From: Chloroflexota bacterium
GTDB taxonomy: Bacteria; Chloroflexota; Anaerolineae; Aggregatilineales; Phototrophicaceae
Assembly: GCA_016223085.1 (NCBI GenBank)
Contig: JACRPS010000020.1
Location: 1 to 64,000 of the forward strand
Reading direction: 5' to 3'
Length of the DNA stretch: 64,000 bases
A program made the translations under genes and the position numbers. Within the stretch, counting starts at the first letter, position 1. Each line of letters opens with the position of its first letter. The notes below the pieces were generated by a model, which made no database searches, was not told the DNA's origin, and worked only from the letters and a program-made list of their open reading frames with translations. This document shows, one piece after another, positions 25,427-35,833 of the stretch.

Positions 25427-27526
25427 TTATTCCTGTTCCGGCACAGACGCCTGAAGCGCCGTTAATTCGTCAAGCGGGATGTGGCAGCGAATCCGGTGGC
25501 CGTCACCCGCGTCCTGCCAGGGCGGGTCCTGCTGCTCGCAGATCGCGCCGAGTTTGCGCGGGCAGCGGGTGTGAAAGCGGCAGCCGCGCGGGATGTCCGC
25601 CGGGCTGGGGACGTGGCCGTCCAGCCGGATACGCCCGCGCTTTACACGCGGGTCAGGCGCGGGGATGGACGAAAGAAGCGCCTCGGTGTAAGGGTGTGAC
25701 GGCGGGTTGTACACCTGCTCGACCGTACCCTCCTCAACAAGCTGTCCCAGGTACATCACGGCAATCCAGTCCGCCAGATAGGCAATCGCCGCCAGATCGT
25801 GCGAAATGACGAGGTACGACGCGCCTTCCCGCGCCCGTAAATCCTTGAGCAAATTCAGGATGACAGCCTGCACCGAGACATCCAGCGCCGAAGTGGGTTC
25901 GTCGGCGACAACCAGCGCCGGGTTGGCGGCAAAGGCGCGGGCAATCGCCACACGCTGCTTTTCGCCGCCGCTGAGTTCGGCGGGGTAACGCCCGGCATAG
26001 TCCGGCGTGAGGCGGACGGCGGCCAGCAGGTCCAGCACCCGCGCCTGAAGCTGCTGCCGCGTCATTGGTTCGGTGGATAAGCGGTGGATGGTGCGCGTCA
26101 GGGCCTGTTCAACGGTCTGGTAGGGGTTAAGGGTGTCGTTCGGGTTCTGGAACACCATCTGGAGTTCGCGCAGAAAGCCCCGCGCCCGGTCGCGCAGCGC
26201 GTGGGGCAGCGCCACATCCAGCAGCAGGATTTCACCGGCGTCGGCGGTTTCCAGCCCGACGATACAGCGCGCCAGGGTCGTTTTGCCGCTGCCGCTTTCA
26301 CCGACCAGCCCCAGTGTGGAGCGTGTCCGCACCCGCACCGACACGTCGTCCACCGCCTGCACGATCTTCGACGGCGCGCCGGTCAGCCGCCCGAACAGCG
26401 ATTGCGTCCCGTAGTGTTTGCTCAGGTCGCGGGCATCGAGGACGTAGGAGGCGCTTTCGCCATTCTGTAGGGACACGATATATCGTGTCCCTACGGACGC
26501 GGTCTTGTCTGATTTCCGTTCGGGTGATGTTTCCACCTGCAATTCCCCACCGGCGATCTCCTGCCAGCGGTGGCACTTGACCAGCCGACCGGGCGCGATT
26601 TCCTCCAGCGGCGGTTTTTCGGTAAAACACAGCGGCAGCGCCACCGGGCAGCGCGGCGAAAAAACACACGCACGCGGGCGCTCCGCCAACGAGGGCGCGA
26701 CGCCGGGAATGGTCGGCAGGCGGGTTTCGATGCCGGGCAGCGGGCGCGGGATGCTGGCAAGCAGGCTGATGGTATAGGGATGCACCGGGCGGAGGTAGAT
26801 GTCGTCTACCGGGCCGCTTTCCATCACCTCGCCAGCGTAGAGCACCGTCACGCGGTCGCACATCTGCGCGATCACACCGAGGTTGTGGGAGACGTACAGC
26901 GCGGCGGCGCGATTGTCGCGGATGAGATCACGGAACAGGTCGAGGATGACAGCCTCGGTCGTCACATCCAGCGCGGTCGTCGGCTCGTCCAGCACCAGCA
27001 GCCGGGGCTGCGTGCTTAAGGCCATCGCAATCGTCACACGCTGCTGCATCCCGCCGCTGAGCTGGTGCGGATACTGACGGGCGACGGCTGCCGGGTCGGC
27101 AATGCGAACCCGCGCCAGCATCTCAACCGCACGTTGGGCGGCGTCGCGCCGCGACAACCCTTCGTGCAGCCGCGTGATTTCGGCGATCTGCTCGCCAATC
27201 GAATAGGACGGATTGAGCGAGGCCAGCGGGTCCTGCGGCACGAGGCTCATCTGTTTGCCCCAGATTTGCCGCATGTCGTCGTCGGTTTTCGCCAGCAGAT
27301 TATCGCCGTTAAACCGCACCTCGCCCGATTCAATCCGCGCGTTGGCTGCCAGGTAGCGCATCAAGGCCAGCGCCAGCGTAGATTTGCCGCTGCCGCTTTC
27401 CCCGACGAGGCCGTGAGTCTCGTTGGCGCCAATCGTCAGCGACACGCCGTTAACGGCGTTGACCCACGTTTTGCCAAGCTGGTAATCAATACACAGATCG
27501 CGGGCGTCAATGACGGGCGTTGTCAT
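25427..27526 (-). CDS. Fused peptide ABC transporter ATPase (DppD-DppF)
   Basis: 699 aa from MTTPVID. Two complete ATPase halves: Walker A GESGSGKST, signature LSGGMQQRV and Walker B LLVLDEPTTALD in half one; GESGSGKTT, LSGGEKQRV and LVVADEPTSALD in half two. Each half ends with an oligopeptide-transporter C-terminal Cys-rich segment (CVFSPRCPVALPLC, CRFHTRCP), likely an Fe-S or structural site. Residues about 345-353 (SVGTRYIVSL), in the linker, come from an in-frame family B palindrome. It powers peptide uptake with the two permeases and 28726..30327. The track start is 12 codons upstream. Confidence 0.92.
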   Translation of the reverse strand: MTTPVIDARDLCIDYQLGKTWVNAVNGVSLTIGANETHGLVGESGSGKSTLALALMRYLAANARIESGEVRFNGDNLLAKTDDDMRQIWGKQMSLVPQDPLASLNPSYSIGEQIAEITRLHEGLSRRDAAQRAVEMLARVRIADPAAVARQYPHQLSGGMQQRVTIAMALSTQPRLLVLDEPTTALDVTTEAVILDLFRDLIRDNRAAALYVSHNLGVIAQMCDRVTVLYAGEVMESGPVDDIYLRPVHPYTISLLASIPRPLPGIETRLPTIPGVAPSLAERPRACVFSPRCPVALPLCFTEKPPLEEIAPGRLVKCHRWQEIAGGELQVETSPERKSDKTASVGTRYIVSLQNGESASYVLDARDLSKHYGTQSLFGRLTGAPSKIVQAVDDVSVRVRTRSTLGLVGESGSGKTTLARCIVGLETADAGEILLLDVALPHALRDRARGFLRELQMVFQNPNDTLNPYQTVEQALTRTIHRLSTEPMTRQQLQARVLDLLAAVRLTPDYAGRYPAELSGGEKQRVAIARAFAANPALVVADEPTSALDVSVQAVILNLLKDLRAREGASYLVISHDLAAIAYLADWIAVMYLGQLVEEGTVEQVYNPPSHPYTEALLSSIPAPDPRVKRGRIRLDGHVPSPADIPRGCRFHTRCPRKLGAICEQQDPPWQDAGDGHRIRCHIPLDELTALQASVPEQE
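26467..26494. repeat. Family B palindrome in frame in the ATPase gene
   Basis: GTAGGGACACGATATATCGTGTCCCTAC, read VGTRYIVSL on the coding strand, at the junction of the two ATPase halves. Confidence 0.9.
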
Positions 27527-27569
27527 CCTCGTTTTCTCCTGTGGTAAGGGGGAGGGATGCATAGCGCCG

Positions 27570-27625
27570 GGGGTTAAAACCGCCCGGCGGATTGAAGAAA
27601 GCCCACTGAAGGGGCTGAAAATTCA
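27570..27625. repeat. Family F hairpins between importer genes
   Basis: GGGTTAAAACCGCCCGGCGG and AAGCCCACTGAAGGGGCTG, in the gap between the fused ATPase and the DppC-like permease. Confidence 0.6.
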
Positions 27626-27694
27626 ACCTCATTGCCGGTTCAATTCGTAATTCTGGCGGGAAAGATTGACATTATCCTTTTAACCGATGCGCCT

Positions 27695-28573
27695 TTATCC
27701 CTCATACCTGAAGACACGCCGCAGGCCGTCGGCCATGAGGTTGACGCCGATGACCAGCGCGGCAATCGCGCCTGCCGGGAACCAGAGCGCCCAGGGGGTG
27801 CGGGCGTAGCCGTCACGCGCTTCGTTAACCATGCGTCCCCAGTCCGGCGAGGGCGGCTGCACGCCGAGGCCGAGGAAGCCAAGCGAGGCGGTCAGGAAGA
27901 TGGCGTAGGAAAAGCGGAGCGCGGCTTCGACCGCCAGCGCCGGCAGCACACTCGGCAGGATTTCGCGGAACAGGATGTAGGCGGCTGATTCGCCCCGCAG
28001 CCGCGCCGCTTCGATATAGCCGCTGGCGCGCACGTTGAGCGTGGCGCTGCGGATGACACGCGTCACAATCGGCACGTAGAGCAGCACAATGACGATCACA
28101 ATGCCCAGCGGCGACGGGCCAATCGTGCCCAGCATAACCAGCGCCAGCAGCAGCGCGGGAATCGCCAGCAGGCTGTCCAGCGCGCGTGAAATCAGTTCGT
28201 CCACCCAGCCGCCGATATAGCCGATGAACAGGCCGAGGCACGTCCCCAGAAAAACGGCCAGCGTCGTCGCCAGGCCGGGGATGCCGATGATCTCCCGCGC
28301 GCCCCATAAGACGCGGCTGAACACGTCGCGCCCCAGCCGGTCGGTGCCAAAGGGATGCTCGACCGACGGCGGCTGCCGCGCTGCGCCGCGAATAATGGCG
28401 TCGAAGTCATAGGGCGCGATGGCCGGCCCGATCAGCGCCAGCAGCAGGAACAGCGCCACAATCAGCGTGCCAAGAAGCGCCAGTGGCCGCGCTGCCAGCC
28501 GCCGCAGGATAGTGCCAGCGGTGTGGAGCGGGCTGGAGCGGGGGCGCGGGGCGGTCAAGGGGGTATCGGTCAT
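27695..28573 (-). CDS. Peptide ABC transporter permease (DppC-like)
   Basis: 292 aa. An N-terminal cytoplasmic stretch, then TM1 and the periplasmic motif HPFGTDRLGRDVFSRVLWGARE, typical of DppC/OppC. The EAA motif is in YIEAARLRGESAAYILFREILPSVLP. LGFLGLGVQPPSPDWGRMV at the C-terminus is also characteristic. It is the second gene of the importer operon after the binding protein. Confidence 0.94.
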   Translation of the reverse strand: MTDTPLTAPRPRSSPLHTAGTILRRLAARPLALLGTLIVALFLLLALIGPAIAPYDFDAIIRGAARQPPSVEHPFGTDRLGRDVFSRVLWGAREIIGIPGLATTLAVFLGTCLGLFIGYIGGWVDELISRALDSLLAIPALLLALVMLGTIGPSPLGIVIVIVLLYVPIVTRVIRSATLNVRASGYIEAARLRGESAAYILFREILPSVLPALAVEAALRFSYAIFLTASLGFLGLGVQPPSPDWGRMVNEARDGYARTPWALWFPAGAIAALVIGVNLMADGLRRVFRYEG

Positions 28574-28597
28574 CGGCTGCCAGCCTTATAGCAGAAG

Positions 28598-28624
28598 CAG
28601 GGACACGGCGTCGCCGTATCCCTG
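28598..28624. repeat. Variant palindrome (CAGGGACACGGCGTCGCCGTATCCCTG)
   Basis: A hairpin in the gap between the binding-protein and permease genes. Confidence 0.65.
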
Positions 28625-28672
28625 TGGAGTATACCGCACAGGCGTTCCAATCGAAACGACATGAAGGTAGAC

Positions 28673-28700
28673 GTAGGGGCACGGCATGCCGTGCCCCTAC
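28673..28700. repeat. Family A palindrome
   Basis: A perfect GTAGGGGCACGGCATGCCGTGCCCCTAC, 26 bp downstream of the binding-protein stop. A stem-loop here could protect or attenuate the operon mRNA. Confidence 0.9.
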
Positions 28701-28725
28701 AAGGTTCCTGTTTCCGCTAAACAGC

Positions 28726-30327
28726 TTAACCGCCGCTGACCGAAACCGTCCGCAAGTCGGTCAGACCGGGGAAGGGGGCCATCGTCAAACCCTGCACGTT
28801 GTCCCGCACCGCGCCGAAAATGGGCGCAAACCAGGGCACGATGATCGGGCCACGCGCCGCGAAGATGTCCGCAATCTGGTGGTAAATGTCGGCGCGGGCG
28901 GCCTGGTCGGTGGTGATACCGGCCTGCGCGACCAGTTCGTCCAGTTCGGGGTCGGACCAGTGGGTTTCGTTGTAAATGCCGCCCGTGATATACGCCTGCG
29001 TCAGGTAGCCCTGCGGCACGGGCCGGTCGCCCCAGCCGGTGATGCCCAGTTCGGCCTGTAGCCAGTTGTTCGGGTTATCGTCGCTGTAGTAGAAGCCTTC
29101 TTCGTTCACCTGAATATCAACATTGATGCAGCCTTCCGCCCACTGCTGTTGCAACACCGTCGCCAACTGGTCATAACCCAGCACGTTAATCGTTTGCAGG
29201 GTCATGGTCAGGCCGTCAGGATAACCGGCTTCAACCAGCAGGGCGCAAGCCGCTGCCGGGTCATAACCCGGTTCTTCGGTATCCTCGCTGTAAAACGTGC
29301 CGAAGCCCGGGCCAATCGGGTTGTTGTTGCCGATGATGCCGCGCCCTTCCAGCACCAGTTCATTCAACTGCTCGCGGTCGGTCGCCAGCTTAAACGCCCG
29401 CCGCACGCGCTCGTCCTGGCCCGGCCCCTGGTCCACCCGCAGCCGGACGACCGGGTGCTGGTTGGTCGCCTGCTGCAGGACGGTGATGCCGGATTCACCT
29501 TCCAGCACGGCCACCTGTTCCGGGCTGATCTTGAAGATAAAATCCACCTGTCCGCTGCGGAGCGCATCTACCTGCGTGATGGGGTCGTTGATGAAGATCA
29601 ATTCCAGGCCATCGAGCGCCGGCTGGCCGGCTTTCCAGTAGTTTTCGTTGCGGGTCAGCGTGGCGCGTTCACCCTCGCGGTAGTCGGTCAGCACAAACGG
29701 CCCGGTGCCCACAAATGGCCCGGTGCTGTTCACGTCGCCGTCGCTGCCGGGCGCGTCCGGGGCAAGGCTGGCATCGCGCACGATCAGGGCGAAGCGGTCA
29801 GCCACGCCATACAGGAAGTCGGCGTTAGGGAAGGCTTCGGTCATCAGAACCGGGTCTTCGGTCGGGAAGCAGGGTTCGGTCGTTAGCGTAAAAACAGCCG
29901 TGCGGTCATCCGGGGCGCTGACGGCAAAGTAACCGCCGTTGAGCAGCGCCAGCGCCGGTGAGTTCAAGGCGCACAGCCGGTTGAAGGTGTAGACCACGTC
30001 TGCCGCCGTAAAGGGCGCGCCGTCGGTGAAGGTGACACCGTCGGCCAGTGTAAAGGTGTAGGTCAGACCATCGTCGCTGATCGTCCAGTCGGTCGCCAGA
30101 TTGGGCGCGAGGCTTTTGTCCGGCAGCACATCAACCAGATAGTCATACTGGGCACGATTCAACAGCACTTCCGGGTCGTTCGAACCCAAGGCCGGGTCAA
30201 GCACCTGCGGCGCCACCATGCCCACGCGCAGTGTGCCGCCACCCTGGGCCTGCGCCGCGAACAGGCTGCCAAGCAGCAGAACCATCACCGCCAGAATTAC
30301 CAGACCGCGCGGTATATGCCGGTACAT
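28726..30327 (-). CDS. Peptide ABC transporter substrate-binding protein
   Basis: 533 aa. Signal peptide MYRHIPRGLVILAVMVLLLGSLFAAQAQ. SBP_bac_5 features: LAPNLATDWTISDDGLTYTFTLADGVTFTDGAPFTAADVVYTFNRL, and later VRRAFKLATDREQL. It binds oligopeptides or a similar ligand outside the membrane and delivers it to the DppB/C channel. First gene of the four-gene importer operon (binding protein, DppC, DppDF, DppB); two palindromic hairpins separate it from the permease genes. Confidence 0.93.
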   Translation of the reverse strand: MYRHIPRGLVILAVMVLLLGSLFAAQAQGGGTLRVGMVAPQVLDPALGSNDPEVLLNRAQYDYLVDVLPDKSLAPNLATDWTISDDGLTYTFTLADGVTFTDGAPFTAADVVYTFNRLCALNSPALALLNGGYFAVSAPDDRTAVFTLTTEPCFPTEDPVLMTEAFPNADFLYGVADRFALIVRDASLAPDAPGSDGDVNSTGPFVGTGPFVLTDYREGERATLTRNENYWKAGQPALDGLELIFINDPITQVDALRSGQVDFIFKISPEQVAVLEGESGITVLQQATNQHPVVRLRVDQGPGQDERVRRAFKLATDREQLNELVLEGRGIIGNNNPIGPGFGTFYSEDTEEPGYDPAAACALLVEAGYPDGLTMTLQTINVLGYDQLATVLQQQWAEGCINVDIQVNEEGFYYSDDNPNNWLQAELGITGWGDRPVPQGYLTQAYITGGIYNETHWSDPELDELVAQAGITTDQAARADIYHQIADIFAARGPIIVPWFAPIFGAVRDNVQGLTMAPFPGLTDLRTVSVSGG

Positions 30328-30436
30328 TCGTCACTCCTTAGGCTGAGTTTCCGATAAAATGTTCTACTCCTGCACGAATATAGTACCGCAAATGGCAGCA
30401 ACGTTACACCCGTTGAGATAAAACCTTAACCGAACT

Positions 30437-32395
<1,959 letters not shown>

Positions 32396-32396
32396 G

Positions 32397-32445
32397 GTTG
32401 CCAGTTTCCAGTTATCAGTTCCGAGTTCCGAGTAAAAAACTACCT
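32397..32445. repeat. AGTTCCGAGTT repeats
   Basis: TTGCCAGTTTCCAGTTATCAGTTCCGAGTTCCGAG, in the gap between the reductase and carboxylase genes. Confidence 0.6.
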
Positions 32446-32458
32446 GAAAGTATCCGTT

Positions 32459-33469
32459 TTATTCGGCCAGCACGGCGTCAATGGCGCGCAGTTCGTCGGC
32501 GCTAAAGTCAAGATGGTGAATCGCCGCCGCGCTGTCCTCGACCTGGCTGACCTTGCTCGTGCCGATGAGCGCGGACGTAGACGCATTGTGCCGCAGCACC
32601 CAGGCCAGTGCCATCTGCGCCAGCGTTTGACCGCGCTTCCGGGCGATGTCGTTCAGCCGGCGGACTTTGGCAACGTTTTGCTCGGTAACATGCTCCGGTC
32701 GCAGGAACGTGTTCGGTTTGCCAGCGCGGGAGTCTTCGGGAATACCGTTCAGATAGCGGTTGGTCAGCAAGCCCTGCGCCAGCGGCGAGAAGAAAATCAG
32801 CCCGATGCCGTTTTCCTCGCAGGCCGCCAGCAAGTCCGGCTCGACCCAGCGATTGAACATATGGTAAACGACCTGATTAATCAGCAGTGGCGTGCCCAGT
32901 TGGCGCAGAATCCGTGCCGCCGCGCGCGTCTGTTCGGCGTTGTAGTTGGAGATGCCGACGTACAGCGCCTTACCCTGCCGCACGATCTGGTCGAGCGCCA
33001 GCATCGTTTCTTCCAGCGGCGTGTCCGGGTCAGGGCGGTGGTGGTAGAAGATGTCCACGTAGTCCAGCCCCATACGCTGCAAACTCTGGTCGAGGCTGGC
33101 GATCAGGTACTTGCGCGTGCCCCATTCGCCATACGGCCCCGGCCACATGTAATAGCCGGCTTTGGTCGAGATCATCAGTTCGTCACGGAAAGGGCGGAAG
33201 TCCTTCACCAAAATGCGGCCAAAGTTCTCCTCGGCAGACCCGGGTGGCGGGCCGTAGTTGTTGGCAAGATCAAAGTGGGTGATGCCCAGATCGAAGGCGC
33301 GGCGCAGCATGGCGCGCTGGTTCTCCAGCGTATCCACGCCGCCGAAGTTGTGCCACAGGCCGAGCGCGATCAGCGGCAGTTGCAGGCCGCTGTTCCCGCT
33401 GCGGCGGTACAACATCTGCTGGTAGCGGTTCTCCGCCGGGAGATAGTAGGGGGGAACGGGTGAGACCAT
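32459..33469 (-). CDS. Aldo/keto reductase (YghZ-like)
   Basis: 336 aa from MVSPVPP with AGGAG nine bases upstream. AKR tetrad: D and Y in GITHFDLANNYGPPPGSAEE, K in MISTKAGY, H in DIFYHHRPD. MLYRRSGNSGLQLPLIALGLWHNFG matches the AKR14/YghZ group, which reduces aldehydes such as L-glyceraldehyde 3-phosphate with NADPH. Its place inside the acyl-CoA cluster may be incidental. The long track N-terminus is read-through of intergenic hairpins. Confidence 0.92.
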   Translation of the reverse strand: MVSPVPPYYLPAENRYQQMLYRRSGNSGLQLPLIALGLWHNFGGVDTLENQRAMLRRAFDLGITHFDLANNYGPPPGSAEENFGRILVKDFRPFRDELMISTKAGYYMWPGPYGEWGTRKYLIASLDQSLQRMGLDYVDIFYHHRPDPDTPLEETMLALDQIVRQGKALYVGISNYNAEQTRAAARILRQLGTPLLINQVVYHMFNRWVEPDLLAACEENGIGLIFFSPLAQGLLTNRYLNGIPEDSRAGKPNTFLRPEHVTEQNVAKVRRLNDIARKRGQTLAQMALAWVLRHNASTSALIGTSKVSQVEDSAAAIHHLDFSADELRAIDAVLAE

Positions 33470-33479
33470 TGTGGGTTGC

Positions 33480-33565
33480 TCCTGTAAACCGTTGACGCCG
33501 AGGGTTTTGAACCTTCGGCTAACAATGGCAGCCTGAAGGCTGCTGTAAGCCCCTGATGGGGCTGG
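33480..33565. repeat. Family F hairpins
   Basis: GCCGAGGGTTTTGAACCTTCGGC, GCAGCCTGAAGGCTGC and AGCCCCTGATGGGGCT in series. Confidence 0.7.
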
Positions 33566-33569
33566 ATAA

Positions 33570-33964
33570 ACGCATTTATACCTGAAATCTTTGCGCCTTT
33601 GCCCCTGTGCGTTGGTGGCGCCGCAGGCTAAAGCCGTGCGGCTGTCAGAAACCAAGCCCACTAAAGGGGCTGGAAAATGCAATTTATACCCTCAATCTTT
33701 GCGTTGAATCTCTTGCGTTTCCTCTATGCGTTGGTGGCGCCGCAGACTAAAGCCGATAGACCGTGTCCCCTCTGTACCAAATAAGCCTTTGACGCCGCCA
33801 GAGGTTCAAAACCTCTGGCTGAGCAGTGCAGCCTCCGGCTACTGTAAGCCCCTGAAGGGGCTGGAGAAGGTAATTTGTACCTAATTCCTTGCGCCTTTGC
33901 CTCTTTGCACCTTTGCGTTGAATCTCCTGCTTTTCCTCTGTGCCTCTGCGCATGTGTTACGCTG
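33570..33964. repeat. Mixed family F hairpins and CTTTGCGCCTTTGC low-complexity repeats
   Basis: Three rounds of TCTTTGCGCCTTTGCCCCTGTGCGTTG-type sequence (33585, 33693, 33882) alternate with GGCGCCGCAGGCTAAAGCC and AGAGGTTCAAAACCTCT hairpins. No gene is seen in this 495-bp gap between the hydratase and the aldo/keto reductase. Confidence 0.7.
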
Positions 33965-34762
33965 TTACTCGGCCCAGCGCGGCTTGCGTTTCTGCACAAA
34001 CGCCATCATCCCTTCCATGCCGTCGTCGCTGCGGCGCAGTTCGGCCAGCAGGTCGGTGCGGAACTGGAGGGTTTCCTCGAGCGGCTTATCCATCACGGCG
34101 AACAGCAGGCGCTTGCAGGCGGCCAGCGCGTTTGGGCTGCACTGGCGAATCTGTTCCAGCAGGTCGTTAATGCGCGCGTCAAGGTCGTTCACGTCGCAGA
34201 ACTCATGCACGAGGCCGTAGCTTTCGGCTTCCTGCGCGCCGAAGCGCCGACCCGTGAGCATCAGTTCGCGGGCGCGGGTTAAGCCTAAACGTTGAATCAC
34301 GTAAGGCGAAATCAGCGCCGGAACGAGGCCGAGCCGCACTTCCGGCAGGCCCAGTTTGGCGTCGCTGCTGGCGATGGCAATGTCCGACACACACACCAGC
34401 CCAAAGCCGCCGCCCATCGCCGCGCCCTGGATTTTGGCGATGACGACCTGCGGCGCGGTATTCACCAGTTGCAGCAGATGGTCGAGCGCGGAGGCGTCGC
34501 CCAACGCTTCGGGATGGCCGCTCTGGAAGGCCGCCGCCAGTTCCCTGATGTCGCCGCCGGCGCAGAACGTGCCCTCCGCGCCGGACAGCACCACCGCGCG
34601 CACGTCGCGCCGGTCGCGCAGCGCCTCGAACGCGGCGATCAGGTCGCGCACCATCTGCGCGTTCATGGCGTTTTTCACGTCCGGGCGATTCAGAGTCACC
34701 GATGTGAACGGCGGGGTGATGGCAACGGTGAGGGTGTCAAAATGTTCATTTGTTTTTGTCAT
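33965..34762 (-). CDS. Enoyl-CoA hydratase (methylglutaconyl-CoA hydratase type)
   Basis: 265 aa from MTKTNEH; ATAAGG lies eight bases upstream, better placed than for the first ATG. Crotonase oxyanion regions: GTFCAGGDIREL and QGAAMGGGFGLVCVSDIAIA. PEVRLGLVPALISPYVIQRLG is characteristic of the LiuC/AtuE group that hydrates 3-methylglutaconyl- or isohexenylglutaconyl-CoA, the product of the carboxylase encoded on both sides. Its start is only 10 bp from the DUF4926 stop, so translation is coupled to that small gene. Confidence 0.9.
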   Translation of the reverse strand: MTKTNEHFDTLTVAITPPFTSVTLNRPDVKNAMNAQMVRDLIAAFEALRDRRDVRAVVLSGAEGTFCAGGDIRELAAAFQSGHPEALGDASALDHLLQLVNTAPQVVIAKIQGAAMGGGFGLVCVSDIAIASSDAKLGLPEVRLGLVPALISPYVIQRLGLTRARELMLTGRRFGAQEAESYGLVHEFCDVNDLDARINDLLEQIRQCSPNALAACKRLLFAVMDKPLEETLQFRTDLLAELRRSDDGMEGMMAFVQKRKPRWAE

Positions 34763-34772
34763 CAACATGGCC

Positions 34773-35000
34773 TTATGAGGCTAACAACCGTGCATGAGCG
34801 ATTTCACGGCTGCTAATGGTTCGCACCTGCGATGGCGCAACCGGCACAACGGCTACGGTGTCGCCGTCGAAATTGAAGAACTCCAGGGTATACTGTTTCC
34901 CGTTCGGGGTAATGTCTACAACCGTTCCCACATCGCCTGCCTTCAGATGAAAGTCGGGCAAGTCTACGGTCAAAGCAACCTGGTCAAATTCCTTTATCAT
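34773..35000 (-). CDS. DUF4926 domain protein
   Basis: 75 aa from MIKEFDQVALTVDLPDFHLKAGDVGTVVDI, with CAGGAG seven bases upstream. The track start is a TTG two codons earlier. It is a small beta-rich protein of the DUF4926 type, which is typically encoded beside DUF6883, as here (2 bp gap). The pair looks like a toxin-antitoxin or defence-associated module, but biochemical function is not established. Confidence 0.82.
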   Translation of the reverse strand: MIKEFDQVALTVDLPDFHLKAGDVGTVVDITPNGKQYTLEFFNFDGDTVAVVPVAPSQVRTISSREIAHARLLAS

Positions 35001-35002
35001 GC

Positions 35003-35350
35003 TCAACTCCTGACCGACTTAAGCGGATAAGCTGTAATTAAGCGAGGTGACTCACTGCCTGTATCAATCGCCCACACGGAACGAATCGCTGGATTTCTGC
35101 CATCCGGTGTCTGCAACACACCTTCAACCGCATAGTGAACGCCTTCTGGTGTGTCTAACGTGCTGGCAATTTCGTGCGTTGCTGCGTGTGCTCGTAGTGC
35201 CTCTGCCATCACTTCCCATTGTGTCACAGAAAAACCAAAACGCAGAAAGAATGCCGCTTTCGGTCCGCCTGCCGTATGGCCCTCTTTTAATAAATATCTG
35301 ACTATTTTTGCTTCAGGGACAACCGCCCGTTCGCAGTTCGGTAGCTTCAT
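35003..35350 (-). CDS. DUF6883 domain protein
   Basis: 115 aa from MKLPNCERAVVPEAKIVRYLLKEGHTAGGPKAAFFLRFGF, with AGGTAAA upstream. The longer track ORF is read-through of the AtuA-like small subunit region. ITAYP at the C-terminus and the N-terminal pattern match DUF6883, the usual upstream partner of DUF4926. Function unknown; a toxin-like role is inferred from pairing only. It lies between two catabolic genes of the same strand. Confidence 0.8.
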   Translation of the reverse strand: MKLPNCERAVVPEAKIVRYLLKEGHTAGGPKAAFFLRFGFSVTQWEVMAEALRAHAATHEIASTLDTPEGVHYAVEGVLQTPDGRNPAIRSVWAIDTGSESPRLITAYPLKSVRS

Positions 35351-35354
35351 TTTA

Positions 35355-35408
35355 CCTGCACACCTTTGCGCTAAATCTTGTCTCTTGGCGTTCCTGGCGT
35401 CGTGGCGG
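35355..35408. repeat. Operon spacer repeat (CCTTTGCGCTAAATCTTG...TGGCGGTTAA)
   Basis: CACCTTTGCGCTAAATCTTGTCTCTTGGCGTTCCTGGCGTCGTGGCGGTTAA, the same spacer style as at 37984 and 38497. Confidence 0.65.
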
Positions 35409-35723
35409 TTAATCTTCCCATTCCATATACAGCAGCGCGCCGGCCAGCGACTTGCCAAGCGGGTCAATGCGCAGCGAACGAGTCGCGCCGCCGTCGAGAG
35501 ACTCGTAACACACAAAGTTCAGCGCCTCGATGTTGTCCAGTTCGTAGCGCACCACGCGGCCTTTGACCAGATTGCCTAAATGCGCTTTCACGCGGTCGGC
35601 GGTTAGCTTCGCCCTGATTTCGCGGTACGCTTCCGGTGAGCGCGCAATCACGCTGATGTTGGCGATGTTGCCTTTATCGCCAGCGCGACCGTAGGCGAGG
35701 TCGTAGAGTCGTTTGGTCATCAT
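35409..35723 (-). CDS. AtuA-like ferredoxin-fold small subunit
   Basis: 104 aa. LYDLAYGRAGDKGNIANISVIARSPE, then VVRYELDNIEALNFVCYESLDGGATRSLRIDPLGKSLAGALLYME, match the separate C-terminal (ferredoxin-fold) domain that accompanies AtuA/DUF1446 proteins of acyclic terpene utilisation loci. It probably forms a complex with 36607..37971. The enzymatic step is not known for this family. Confidence 0.85.
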   Translation of the reverse strand: MMTKRLYDLAYGRAGDKGNIANISVIARSPEAYREIRAKLTADRVKAHLGNLVKGRVVRYELDNIEALNFVCYESLDGGATRSLRIDPLGKSLAGALLYMEWED

Positions 35724-35732
35724 AGCCTCTCT

Positions 35733-35833
35733 AATCCTGACCCCCTCCCGGCCTCCCCCGAATTCGGGGGAGGTGTTACGTCCTTTGTATTTCCCCCTCC
35801 TTGAATTCGGGGAGGGGGTTAGGGGGTGGGGTT
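35733..35833. repeat. Inverted repeats CCCCCTCC...GGAGGGGG
   Basis: CCTCCCCCGAATTCGGGGGAGG is a perfect palindrome, followed by CCCCCTCCTTGAATTCGGGGAGGGGG. The array is related to 5616-5684. Confidence 0.8.
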
